The position numbers were made by a program, and so were the translations under genes. From positions 1,869,185 through 1,933,184 of the forward strand of contig BCKT01000003.1 of NCBI GenBank assembly GCA_003116875.1: DNA of 64,000 nt, in the 5' to 3' direction. The notes beneath the pieces were generated by a model. That model saw only the letters and a list, made by a program, of their open reading frames with translations, did no database searches and was not told the DNA's origin. This document shows, piece after piece, positions 1-11,113 of this stretch. The number at the start of each line of letters is the position of its first letter. Position 1 is the first letter of the stretch. The stretch is from Takashimella koratensis. Its lineage: Eukaryota; Basidiomycota; Tremellomycetes; Trichosporonales; Tetragoniomycetaceae.

Positions 1-321
1 CGCAAACTGACTATTGGACATTCGCGATCTTTCGTTACCCATACCTCCTAGACCCTGGCCGTTGTCTTCATCACGCGTCCTGTTCGGTTTGTACTCCCAC
101 GCCACTTTGACACAGCGCCGGATACGTTTTGTTTCCCACTAAACAAGGTATCGGTCCAATATCGTACGACGTTCTCTGCGTGAGACTCCATCGACCGCCT
201 TGTGGGTATCGTCCGTTGCGTTGTACCCATGTCGTTTTGTTTCTCCCAATCATTTCCCACCGCCGCTCTCCTCTGGCCTCACCTTCCGCTATCGACCTCG
301 GCCTTGACCTCGGCTCCTCGA
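1..321. other. left-edge sequence, no gene seen
   Basis: This is the 3' flank of the BTB gene that ends at position 322. Open frames on the plus strand here are pyrimidine-rich and overlap the reverse strand of the BTB 3' exon. I see no splice-bounded coding exon or RNA gene. Confidence 0.5.
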
Positions 322-3300
322 TCAGACAACACCTACCACCACCGTCGCTCTCAACGACCCTCCACCTGTCAGTGCCGACTCATCCACCTCCCCTACCCAA
401 CCTACCACCTCCCCTTCGCCCAACCCTTCCCCTCCCCCTACTCCGACTCCCATTCCCTGCCCTGGACCCGGAACAGGAACCGACAAGTACTCTTCCGACC
501 TGAGAGCTGACGATTTCCAACCCCACGATTGAGAGAGGGAAAAACTGTCGGGAGCGGAAGAGAATCGGATAAGGGCGGTTCCCAGGGCCGATGCGCATGA
601 GATTGAGAAGTAGGCCTTGGCGGGTGGTCAGCAAGGTCAAATTACCATAGCGTGTATATGGTGGGGTGATGGTGGTGGAAAAGAAAGGGGAAATGAGAAA
701 CGATGCCAGATGACAGCGAGGAATAGACAGAGTTGGATAAAAAGGGTAGAGGTCACGAGACGAAACAAAGAAGAGCATCTCACGGCCGCCCACTAAAGCT
801 GACTCACCTTGCTGACTTTGCGTTTATCAAGGTACGCAGGCTCCGCCACTCCGTTTCCATTTCCATTTCCACCTCCACCCACCCCACTTGGCCCAATCGC
901 TCCTGGACTACTACCCAATATCGCCGGATGCGCAGGCGGCGATCCCACGCTCACCGGACTTGTCGAAAACGTTCGATACAATTGGTTTCTTGATGGCGGG
1001 GAGAGTGTGGCCGTATCTCCTGCTGCTGAGGCGGACGGGCCGGAGACAGAGCCGGAGACTGTGGGGTAAGGTTGAGGAGATGAGGGACGGTGTGAGATCG
1101 GTGAAAGGGGTCGGGAAGAAGGTGGGGGGAAAGGCTCGTTAGGTGACTGCGAATGAGAGTCAGTCTTTGTGAACTTGGATAGGGGTGAGGTAAGGAGGTG
1201 GCAGTGGAGAAGAGTATGGGAGAAGGAGGGAAGATGGTGGGGTGGTTGTGTGGATCGGTGGTTGGGTGGTTGGGTAGATAGTGGGGCTCGAGAGAAAGGC
1301 AAAACGTACTTGTCGATGGAGGTAGATACCCAATTGAATCCCCTTGTCCTTTTTCCTCACGGTGGAGACGTATCTGCTCAATTAGCACCATAGTCCACCT
1401 CTTGTCAATCCACACTCCAATCTCGGGGTCATCTACCGCCCTGTTCTCCTTCTTCTCTCCCTTTCTCAACTTCCCCCTCATTCGCTCTCATCCATTTCGT
1501 CCTCTACTCTAACATCTCCTCAAACCTCTTCCCTTCCTCATTCATGGCTTTTCTCCCTCCACGATACCCACCATCCCCACTGTCCTCACGGTTACAACGG
1601 CCCCCACACCTCCTCACCCAAGACCAGACCCCAGACCCCAGACCCCAGTCCCCAGTCCCCAAACCCCAACTCACACGTTAAAGTAGCTCCCGGCATAAAA
1701 GTGAGTCTGGGAATACAATCTCTCCTTTTCCGCAAGTTTCTCAACTTGCCAAAACTCGACAGAGAATCTGTAATGTTGATTTGATTCAGCTCAGCACTGT
1801 GAATTCTTTGTTGTGTTCTACTCAGAGCCCATTCCACCCTTTGCTCTCCTCCTCTCTCATTTGATCCTCATTTTTCCTTCTCATTCCATCTCACTCCTGA
1901 TTCTTCGCCCTTGACTCCCCACTTCCCCCACTCCTCGTTACTTGAATATTCTCTGACCCCATGACTCACCGATACGGATCCAATCTCGACCACCTCTCCT
2001 CTTTCCCATCTTTATCCAACCCTAACCCACCTAACCCACCCAACCCTGTTACTCCCCCAACTGGTCCAAACGCCAATTCCCTCGTCCTAGTTTGTTCAAT
2101 CTCACTCGCTGTCCTTGCTCCACCTGCAGCTCCGAAGAACGTCTTCTCCCCTTGCGGTGGTGGTCTAGGTTTCGCTCCCTTGCCGACACCGACACCTACG
2201 CCCGGTGTATCAGGAGGGTAGTCGTCCATCTCCGGCCCAAGGTCAGGCATTCCTTGCATACCCTGGATACCCGAGTTCCCAGAGACGGTAGTGAGGAAGA
2301 GTAAACCTCCCGCACCGATACGATGGGTATCGTCCGTGGGCACGGGGTGGTAGATTGCGTTGGAGCCGCCGGGAGCGGGTGGAGATGTGGACAAGGAGAG
2401 GGAGGAGAAGGAGTGGAGAGTTGGGTGGCTGGAAGTGCTGTGAACTCCTGTGGACTTGGACCAAGTGGACGTAGGGCTAGGCACCCGGCTTCGTGGTCCT
2501 CTTCGGCGCACAACGACGGACGCAATCTCACTGGTTGTCTGGGTAAGACCTAGTTCCGGCGCGTCGTCCTCTGGGAGGAACGAGGAGACCCGGGCTTTCA
2601 AGTCGGCAGCAGACCAGTGCGCGGCTTGGAGGACGGCGAGTGGCGCGTAAGGCAGAGACGTTGTTGGGTCAATATCCGCCGCGATGATTGAGAGGTCTTC
2701 GAATGTCTGTATGATCGGTGTGAGCAAGAACCCAACGAAACGAAAATCACAGCCATTTGTACACTTTGCTTTAGACTCACCATATGAGAATAAAAGATTC
2801 CCTCTGCAAAGACCTTATCCAGTTCAGCCTCATCATCGCCCACGTCCTCCTCTTCCAAATTCCATGCCCTCCTTCGCAGATCCACAACCTTTCTCGCCAT
2901 CTTATACCTCTCCATCTCATTAGCCACGAACAGAGCGTCTGACGACAGTACTGCTCTTGCAAAAGACGCTGGGATCCCCCCATGCGCCCAAACAGGTGCC
3001 GTTTCGTCTTCTCCCTCGTAGTGACTGTGATCCGGTTCGGGTTCGACTCCACTCTCGCCCAGTTCAGAAGACAAGACTTCACCACCCCACCTAGCCAGCC
3101 AGCAGACACAAGCCTCGCCAATCTTGTTCGATACGAAACCGTAGAAATGTGGCATGGGCGGTCCGTGATCATCGCTCTCGATTGTGCTTGCCAAAGACGT
3201 ATCGTTGCTCGTCTCAGCCGGTGCATGATCGGGTTTCCCACCTCCACCGACTTTGATCTCGTCTTCCGACTTGTCTGAGCGGTCTGTCGAGTCAGTGCTC

Positions 3301-5097
3301 GCGCGGTGCGAAACAACATGCACCGCCTCGTCGGTATCTATCGCCTGTCCCACGGAATCGAGACCTTTTGCACCTTCACCGTCCTGCCCTACCCACTCTT
3401 CGTCGCCGATACCATCGCCAATCGCAAAGCTGAGGTACCGCGAGACCGTCCCTGGGCCGACGGTGCGGAGAACCATCGCGAGGACTTCGCGGAGTAGCGG
3501 CTGTTGGCCGAGGTACGTGGTGGTCGCGAGGAGGGAGAGAAGGATGCGCGGAGTGGCAAGTTGGAACCCGTTCGTAAGCGCGGTGTGGGCCGTGAGGAGC
3601 GAGGGGGAGTGACGAGTGTCGAATGATGGTGAGAGGGGGTGGGCGGGTGTAGGGAGGAGAGAGACAGGGAAGTGGAGGTGTGGGAAGGACGAGTACAGTC
3701 GGGACAGGCATATCCTAGACAAGTCAGTAGATACGCGAAAGAAGAGAGAAAGAGCTTACTCGAAGGCTGCTCGGGTAATGTTCGGGTCGTCGAATGTAAG
3801 CTCAATATCTTCGTGTCGCCATGAGCCCGATGGGTCCGCCCTGCGCTGGCTCGAAGATGTTTCCGAAAACCCGCCGAGGAAGAGCGAGTGGAAGAAGCCT
3901 GTGAATGTGAGCATGTGTGTTGCGGGCCGAAATGCTCGGATCTGATCGTGCTCTTATCTGGTCTTTCCACTCACCCGCTTGGACGAGAACCACCCTGTGC
4001 ACGAGCCACCCTACGTCCCATGCTCTGACCCAGAGCCGGACATCTGCGCACGTCCCCTTGAGGAACGACTGATATAGGTGGTCATTGAGCGCAGTCACTG
4101 GTGGGACCGGGGTGATAGCGACCGAGAGCGGTGGAGGGTTGGACAGTTTCTTGACGGGCGTTGGGCGCGGGGTGGTGTCGGTGGTTGGGGTGGTAGGCGT
4201 CGGTGGGAGGACGGGGGAGGGGCGGAGAATAGAGGGGAGGATGGAGGTAGGTAAAGTGATGGGCAGGGTGGGAAGGGTGGAGGCGGGTAAGACGGAGAGG
4301 GACGGTGTGGTGGAAGAGGACGCTGTGGTGGTTGTAGTAGTTGGCGTAGGGGTGGACGCGGACGGTGGGTTAAAGCCCTGTTGTCGAGTGGTAGCTACGG
4401 TCCGAGACGGCGCTGCGGCGGTGGTTGCTGCTCGCGGTCTTGCCGATGCCGTCGACGGTGCACTCGACGCGGAAGTCGAGGCGACGGGGTTGTTAGCTGC
4501 GGTCGAGCTGTAGGAGAGAGGTGAGGAGACGGAGGGAGAGGAAGAGGGGAGGTTGATTGCGCTTCGAGTGACCGTGAGTGGTTCCCCGCCTTGAAAAGTG
4601 ACTGCGCGGTTTGGGTGGGGCGAGGGGTGCCGGGTAGGCGATGTGCTCGTCAAGATGGGAGGGGCGGGGGCGGAAGGGTGAGATGTGGTAGAGGGCCCAC
4701 TGCTGCTACTTGGTCGAGAGGAGATGCTGTGGCTGTCAGAGTCGACGGTGCTTGGTGTAGCCGGGGGTTGAGAAAGAGGAGGAGGCGGGGCAGGGCTGCC
4801 GGTTCGACTCCCTTCTCGACTCATGTTCGGTCGAACCGGGAGATCCGGGAACGGCAGGACCTTGGGGGAAGGTAGGTGAGATCGTGATGTCGATGCTCGA
4901 GGGCGGAGGTATAGCGAGGTGGTAGAGGAGGAAGCGTGGTGAGGGTGGGAGTAGGAGTGGGTGTGGGAGTGAGAGTGAGAGTGTGAGGCCGGGGAGCGGG
5001 ATGGGGATGGGGAAGGGGAAGAGGAAGAGGGCTGATGTGGGAGATGCGAGGGGCGTGGGAGTCGCGATGGGGACGAAGATGGCGGAGAGGCGACCAT
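322..5097 (-). CDS. large BTB/POZ domain protein
   Basis: The gene has eight exons on the minus strand: 5097-3975, 3898-3760, 3714-2781, 2706-1970, 1767-1675, 1373-1310, 1173-808 and 615-322. They sum to 1250 codons with matching phases. The first ~310 residues are Ser/Pro-rich and low in complexity. A BTB fold follows: 'LYQSFLKGTCADVRLWVRAW', then 'VHRVVLVQAGFFHSLFLGGF' across the first intron, then 'LTFDDPNITRAAFE'. The central part resembles the long fungal BTB proteins (segments such as 'HFPVSLLPTPAHPLSP' and 'LLSLLATTTYLGQQPLLREV'). The C-terminal exons carry 'PYRFSVEFWQVEKLAEKERL' and 'SQSWGWKSSALRSEEYL', followed by a Gly-rich tail. BTB proteins usually act as dimerisation modules or cullin-3 adaptors; the exact role here is unknown. 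The ATG at 5097 is the first in frame, but an extra upstream exon cannot be excluded. Confidence 0.85.
1620..1668. repeat. short CCCCAGA/CCCCAGT tandem in an intron
   Basis: Imperfect tandem copies of a 7-base unit (CCCCAGA, drifting to CCCCAGT and CCCCAAA) lie inside the BTB intron between the exons ending at 1675 and 1373, a few bases after the splice donor. Confidence 0.7.
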
Positions 5098-5999
5098 AGG
5101 AAGGAAAGGAGGGGAATGGTGGTCGGGTGGGAGGCAGGTGAGATGGGATGGAGATGGGGTGGTGGTGAGACGGGGGTCGGGGGAGGTGGTGACGAGTGGT
5201 CGTGCGAGGGTGGAGCAATGTCGACGTCGTCGTTGGTGGGATGGATGTTGTCTGGTCCAAGTCGTCTACTGTGTGGTGACACCGACACTATCTGTCTCTG
5301 TCCTGTTCTGTCCTGTCCAGCCTACGTCGCTACCGCTTTCGCTTTCGTCGTCGTCGTCGTCTTCGCCGTCGTGGTCGGATGAGTCAAGGTCAATGAGTGG
5401 AAGAGGAACAGAATAGCTTGGTCGGTTCCCATAAACAGTAAACGCTCCGAACCCTCTCGGCATGGCGCCGGAGCAGACCGGGAGCTCGGGGCCCAAGGGT
5501 AAAGAGGGAAACAGTGAGATGTTTGACATTGTCTTGGCGCAGCATGCATGTACATACATGTGTACATGGAATGAGGCGGGGGTGGGAGAGTGAGCGCACA
5601 AGTGTATATGTATATATCGATGCATAGGGGACGGACGAGTGGTGGGTACGGCCGAGAGGGGTAACACTGGTTGTGGCGGGGGTGTGGACGGAGAGGGCTA
5701 GCAAGATAGCAAGCACAGAACACAGCGACGAGAGGGGATGTCGGGTTCGTGGGCAGGTCTCAGCGGGGACAAGGAGTGGGACAGTACCCACGGTTCGAGA
5801 TGGTGGGACAGATGTACCATCCTTGTGCAAGCGAGTGAGCGATGACGACAGTCTTGGTGCGTAGCTTGGTCAGTCGCTGGGTGAGGTGGAGGTCACTCTA
5901 AGCCCGGCGAGGATTGAGGGAGGGTGAGAGTTCGTCAAAGGTGGATGATAAAAGGGTGAGTAGGCAAGTACAAGAATCAGTCAGAGTGAGAGCGGGAGT

Positions 6000-6015
6000 G
6001 GGGGGGGGGGGGGGG
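6000..6015 (+). repeat. 16-base G homopolymer
   Basis: An uninterrupted run of 16 G lies in the intergenic region upstream of the dehydrogenase gene. A second run of the same length is at 29351-29366. Confidence 0.9.
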
Positions 6016-6441
6016 ACAGCGAGCATCCAAGAGACTATCAACCTCGACCTGGACTCATGCAAGCCATCGCCTGCGCTTGGACGGTGCACTCCATCTCGGC
6101 GGATGCACCTCCGACGATCCCTTCCACCTCCACCTCTTCCTCTTCCTCGACCTGGTCTTGGACGCTGCAACGATCGTGACGAGTGGAGGTCAGGTTTCCG
6201 GTCGAGTCAGAGGATTGGTCTTTGGGTTTCCCCTCCACCCTCGGCTCCCTCTCAGCTCGCACCTCGTCCCTGCTCATGAGCCCCGTCCCGTCCTGTCGCT
6301 TAGTCACAGCCCATAGAGATTGAGATGAAGATTCCGACGTCAGAGGTCAGAGGTCCGGAGGCAGAGGCTCAGGTCAGCTGGTCTCGGCCTTTTCAACTTG
6401 CAGTAAAGCAGGCATCCGCCCTACCTCGACCTGGATCAAGA

Positions 6442-6450
6442 TATATATAG
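6442..6450 (+). promoter_or_regulatory. TATA-like element upstream of SDR gene
   Basis: TATATATAG lies about 165 bases before the ATG at 6612. It is the only clear TATA-like element near this start. Its distance would leave a leader of about 130 bases. Confidence 0.35.
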
Positions 6451-6611
6451 ACCTAGATATCTTTCTCGACATGCACTTGACTCATCCTCTTGTATCTGCA
6501 TAAACTGTAGACAATACTCTACCAAGAGCTCGATCCTTTTGTCATAGCCATACACCGATCGGTCACTCCACACCCCACCACACCGCAACTTCACCTACCA
6601 CACCTACCACC

Positions 6612-7656
6612 ATGGCACCTGTTCACACCCTCTCGTTCAAGTGCGCGCTCGTCACTGGCGGCGCAGGCGGTCTTGTAAGCAGCAGTCACCTCGCAGACCT
6701 TGCTTGTGGGGCTGGGTGACCTACTCACTCTCCTGTACTCTTCCGCCTCCTTGTCCGCTCGCTGACGCTCGGACGCTCGGACGCTCGCTATCAGGGCAAG
6801 GTTATGGCCGCCGACCTGATCAAGCGCGGGAAAAAAGTCATCCTCGCAGGCCGTACCGAATCGTCCTTGGCATCTACAGCTTCCGAGATCGGCGCGGCGG
6901 GTTACTACGTAATTGATACGGGCAACGTCGCTGCGATGCCGGATTTTGTGAAAAAGATCACAAGCGAGCATCCTGAACTTGATTGTGTGATTAACAATGC
7001 GGGTGTTCAGGTAGGTACTGAGATTTGGACAAAGGATACGCCTGGCCTGGAGCTTGAGCTGACCCCCGCAGCGGCCGTTCCAGATCATGGGTCCCGACTA
7101 TGGCTTTGACCTCGCCCAAGCCGACGGCGAGATCGACATCAACATTCGGGGTGAGCAAATGGTCCCATACCATCTCATCTATTCTTCACCACCATCTCGT
7201 CCATGAGCTGATCGACCTCTAGGCCCTCTCCACCTCTGCGTCTTACTCATCCCTCACTTCAACTCCCTCCCTTCTTCTGGTGTCATCATGAACGTCTCCT
7301 CCGTCCTTGGTATTGTCCCTTTCTCGTCCGTGAACCCTGTCTACAACGGGACGAAAGCCTGGCTCCACTTCTTCACCACTTCCTTGCGGACTCAGCTCGA
7401 TCGTGCTGGGAGCCGAATCAAAGTTGTCGAGATCTCACCTCCGAGCGTGGAGACCGACCTCCACAGAGATCGCATCGATCCGGACGATAACAAGAAACAC
7501 AAGGGCGCAAACGCGATGAGTGTGGATGAGTATATGGCGGATGTGAGCAAGGCGTGGGAAGAGGATACAGAGTGGATAGGGCCAGGGATGGCGGGGGAGT
7601 ATGTCAAGTTGTGGGAGGGGAGTATGGGGGAGAAGTATAAGAAGATGGTCAAGTAA
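6612..7656 (+). CDS. short-chain dehydrogenase/reductase (DltE-like)
   Basis: Four exons (6612-6674, 6795-7010, 7072-7150, 7223-7656) encode 263 residues. The N-terminal Rossmann motif is 'ALVTGGAGGLGKVMAADLIK' (a TGxxxGxG type, split by intron 1). 'VINNAGVQ' is the NNAG structural motif. 'MNVSSVLG' supplies the catalytic Ser and 'YNGTKAWLHFF' the YxxxK catalytic pair. These show a classical NAD(P)-dependent SDR. The closest architecture I recall is the DltE/YdfG-like group of fungal SDRs with a charged C-terminal tail. The substrate cannot be told from sequence. No signal peptide or membrane segment is visible, so a cytosolic enzyme is likely. Confidence 0.88.
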
Positions 7657-8169
7657 GTCAAAGTCCGAGGAGGAGGTAGCCGCCGAGGGAGGGAACAGAC
7701 CAGAATGAGCATGGAGTTGGATGAGAGGAAGAGCTGGGGGAGGGTGCAGCGTAAGATTCAGGCGGGGAGTGGATCGGTGAATCTTAAGAGTCATGCACGA
7801 GATAGCAAGTTGCGTTTTGTTCGCGATCGAGACGGACCTAAGATTCACCATTGCCGTCTGTCTCTTGCTCAACACCTATGCATGATTCAACCTCAAACTA
7901 ACCTCGTCGAGCCCACTGTGACCTCCCGTGTCCATCTATGACTCCGTCATATGCATACCTGTATCCATCCCTACCTCTATCCTATCGTCCCCATGTCTCC
8001 TACCTACCCACGCAGCACCCAACCCCGGCCTAAAGTGGAGGCCGTCCACCGAGCTCCACGTCTATTCACCGTTTGTCCATTCAATTCACTTTTAGTCCAT
8101 CCACCACTCCCCCCCTCTCAACAACATCACGACGCGCCGTACCTTCAAACCCCTCTTCGACACCGCACC
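7657..8169. other. intergenic, nothing recognised
   Basis: This holds the 3' flank of the SDR gene and the promoter of ALG12. The sequence before ALG12 is pyrimidine-rich (near 8030-8165), typical of fungal 5' regions. I see no gene or RNA. Confidence 0.5.
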
Positions 8170-10765
8170 ATGGCCGATCCCTTGCTGACTCTCCTCACGA
8201 TCACCGTACCTATCGCCCACGTTCTTCTCGCTCCATACACCAAAGTGGAAGAATCCTTCTCTCTCCATGCGATTCACGACTATCTCAACTACGGACCTCC
8301 TTTCTCTTTTCCACTCTCTTTCACCTCCCTCTCCTCTTTCCTCTCTTCTCTCCACAACCTATCCAAGATCCCAGGTCTCACATCTCTAGCGTCTCCGACG
8401 TTGGAAGACTGGGACCATGTCGAGTTCCCAGGTGCGGTACCTAGGAGCTTTGTACCACCTCTCATCCTCGCGACTGTATCGTACCCTTTCGTCGCGCTGG
8501 CCTCGGCGTTCGACGGGTTGAAATCTCCCATCGACGCGCAGATAATCGGTGAGTTCAAAGTCGAGTATTGTACCTTCAAACCATCTCCGTGAGAGCCAGC
8601 ACACGCGTCAAGGCTATTCACTATTGTTGTCCAGTCTTACCTCTCCTTGTCGTCCATCTTCTCTACCTTGCCCATAATGTCCATCTCTCCTTCCCATCTC
8701 CACGCTGGCTCTATCCAACCAGGCTCTCCGCTGCATATAACCTAGCCTTGGGGCCAGGTCACTAGGAGCTGCTCGCTGACACCCACAGCCCGCTGCGTAC
8801 TCGCCCTCTCCACATCCTTCGCCCTCCTCCACCTCTCCTCAACAATGTCCCGCCGCTCTTCTCGCTTGACCGCACGTTTCTTCCTCCTCTTCTCCATCTG
8901 TCAATTCCATATCCCTTTTTACGCCGGGAGGACGTTACCGAATTTCTTCGCTTTACCTGGTGGTGAGCTTTCCCTCGGAGCACCTGCGTCTGTCTGCTGT
9001 ACGCTCTGTACGCTGTCAGATGTCAGATGTCGATTGTTGGCTGTTGGCTGTTGGCTGGCTGTTGGATGTTGGCCGCTGGCTGTTAACAGAACGACCTTGT
9101 TGATCCTCGCTGACGACCTCAGTGATCTTCTCCGTCTCTCTACTACTTCGAGGCCGCCGCAGTATGCCCGTGATAATCCTCACCGCCCTAACCACTGTGG
9201 TTCGTCTCGAACTGGCGCTCTTCGTGCTCCCACTTGCGCTGGCACTGTTCGTTTCGGGGACGTCTTTGGCTAGCGTTGTGGGAGCTGGGATGATCGGGGG
9301 GTTTGGAAGCTTGTGTAAGTCCTCCTCATCAGCTGTGTCCATTGCGTCGACCGGCCGACCACACCCAACGTCTACATCTTCACAGTCCTCGCTCATCCCT
9401 ACTCATCCTCTTAAGCCTGTCTTCTTCTTCCCTCTTTACCGACTCACCCCTACCCTAGCCCATGTGCCGCCTCTTCCCACCTCATTTGCCTCCATTCTAA
9501 CACACATAGTCATCTGCGCTCCTATCGACTTCATCATGTGGTGGCCAACTCTTATCCCTGGTTTCTCCCATCTCGACTGCTTATGGCCCGAACTAGTCTC
9601 TGCCGTCTTCAACATCCTGCATGGGCACGCATCGGAATGGGGCGTCTCCCCGGCGGGATGGTACCTCACTTCCGCGATGCCCAAGCTCTTAGTGGGCGCG
9701 GGACCGTTGCTGGGTGTGGGGATTTGGGTCGCGGTGAGACGCAAAGCGGTGGAAGGGAGATTAGGGAGAGAAGTCGGGAAAATCCTGGGCCCGGGGGTGG
9801 TGATTTTGATAGGAGGTTTGAGTGCGGTGGGTCACAAGGTGAGTCAAGATGGAGTCTCCAATCGTTCATGGACCCGTCTTGCTCTTGCTCTATTCCCCAG
9901 CTGCCTCACACCACCCTCTTCCCTCTCCTCCACTTGTCTGATGTCCCTGTCTCAACTCATCCGTCTCTTTGCCAACTATCCAGGAATGGCGCTTCATCAT
10001 CTACGCTATCCCCATACTCAACATCCTCGCCTCTCTTGGCGCTTCTTACCTCTGGTCCACGCCGTCCAAGCTATCCAAACTATACCGCCCCCTGGCGCGC
10101 CTCACCGTCCTCGGTCTTGTCGGTGTAACGGTGTTGTTCACGATCTTCTCAACACTGGTTAGTAGGGGGAATTACCCAGGCGGCGGGGTTTGGAAGGTCC
10201 TTGATGAAGTGATTGGTGATCAGCCTGGTAAGTGCGCGTCTCTACCGCAGTCGATTCACATCCCGAACAATTCTCCTCGGCTGTACTTTGTGTTACACAA
10301 CTCTCTTGGTCTATTCAAATCTTCCGTTGCTGATACTTGTGTTCCTTCACTTTTGCACTACCTCCGCTCTCGCTCGCTACTACTCGCCATCTTGTTTCAC
10401 GCTCACGCTCGCCGCGCTCGCAAACAGCTACGATCCACTTCCACTCTGGTCCTCTGCAAACTGGTGCATCCCTCTTCACATTCACCCACTCGGCTCGGCC
10501 TCCTCAGTCCCTCCTCCTTTCCTCCTCTCCCGAATGGACGTATTCCAAATCCGAACTCCCATCTCTGCAAACCCCTCGAGGCGCACAGCACGAGGGGCTG
10601 GACTGGGTGGTCACGGACGATTGGGACAAGTGGGTTCGGGCTGGGTGGGAGGTGAAAGGGACGGTGCAAGGGTTGGAAAGGGTGGTGTTGAAGGGAAAGT
10701 ATGGACCCGAGCCAGTATGGGGAGAAAAAGTGGCCGTGTTGAGGAGCCCCGCTGGCCGGGTGTAG
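8170..10765 (+). CDS. ALG12: dolichyl-P-Man alpha-1,6-mannosyltransferase ALG12
   Basis: Six exons (8170-8548, 8789-8962, 9123-9314, 9510-9838, 9984-10227, 10428-10765) give 551 residues. This GT22-family ER membrane enzyme adds the eighth mannose (alpha-1,6) to the lipid-linked N-glycan precursor from dolichyl-phosphate mannose. Diagnostic segments are 'APYTKVEESFSLHAIHDYL' near the N-terminus (the luminal catalytic acidic region), 'WDHVEFPGAVPRSFVPPLI', 'WGVSPAGWYLTSAMPKLL', and 'GHKEWRFIIYAIPILN' across intron 4. Multiple hydrophobic segments match a polytopic protein. The introns are long (145-240 nt); intron 2 carries a small tandem repeat. The last exon joins at 10428, giving a soluble-looking Trp-rich tail ending near 'LRSPAGRV'. 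Confidence 0.93.
9014..9080. repeat. GTCAGAT and GTTGGCT tandem repeats in intron
   Basis: ALG12 intron 2 contains two short imperfect arrays in tandem: copies of TGTCAGA followed by several copies of TGTTGGC. They are too small to be a minisatellite and do not touch the splice sites. Confidence 0.7.
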
Positions 10766-11113
10766 ATAACGTGTGCCTGAACCGTGGGTGTAGATAGCGC
10801 CGAGTTTTGAGCTATAAGATATGCATGGGCTCACTGCGGCAAAGCGGCAAAGGCAACGATAATTCTGTGCTCTGAAGGAGATGGAACGGCATGAAGCATG
10901 CGGTCCGACTCGGTTCCAGGGTACTATCAGTGGTGATTGGTAAGATGAAGAGTTCGAGCTGGTTCCATGACGTCCTATCGGGGTCGAGTCGATAGAACTA
11001 TTTTTTTTTAACGAAGGTGGCTTACATATCCCCTTATCTCTTATAAGTGGGGGTTCTGAACCCACGAGATTTTGTTTTACACTACGCTTCATCCAAACCA
11101 AACTGCGCTGAGG
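10766..11113. other. intergenic, nothing recognised
   Basis: This lies between ALG12 and the MFS transporter. It has a T9 tract near 11002 and a small hairpin GTGGG..CCCAC near 11048. The hairpin has no tRNA A/B boxes around it. Confidence 0.45.

Larger units (their letters stand above)
5098..6611. other. long divergent intergenic region
   Basis: This 1.5 kb lies between the start of the BTB gene (-) and the dehydrogenase (+). It has pyrimidine/purine-biased tracts, alternating purine-pyrimidine stretches near 5545-5625, a 16-base G run, and a TATA-like element near 6442. Open frames here overlap one another and show no splice-supported coding sequence. It probably holds both promoters and 5' leaders. 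Confidence 0.55.

Noticed and set aside
2010..2045. CCTAACCCA repeats resembling telomere sequence
   Set aside because: They encode the Gly/Leu-rich tail of a BTB exon and are few and imperfect.
9122..10162. One long plus-strand frame across ALG12
   Set aside because: Parts of it are introns; the ALG12 family sequence only fits the spliced model, and the phases sum correctly.
11040..11070. Hairpin with GGTTCTGAACC resembling a tRNA T-arm
   Set aside because: The loop is too long and there is no D-arm, anticodon arm or acceptor stem around it.
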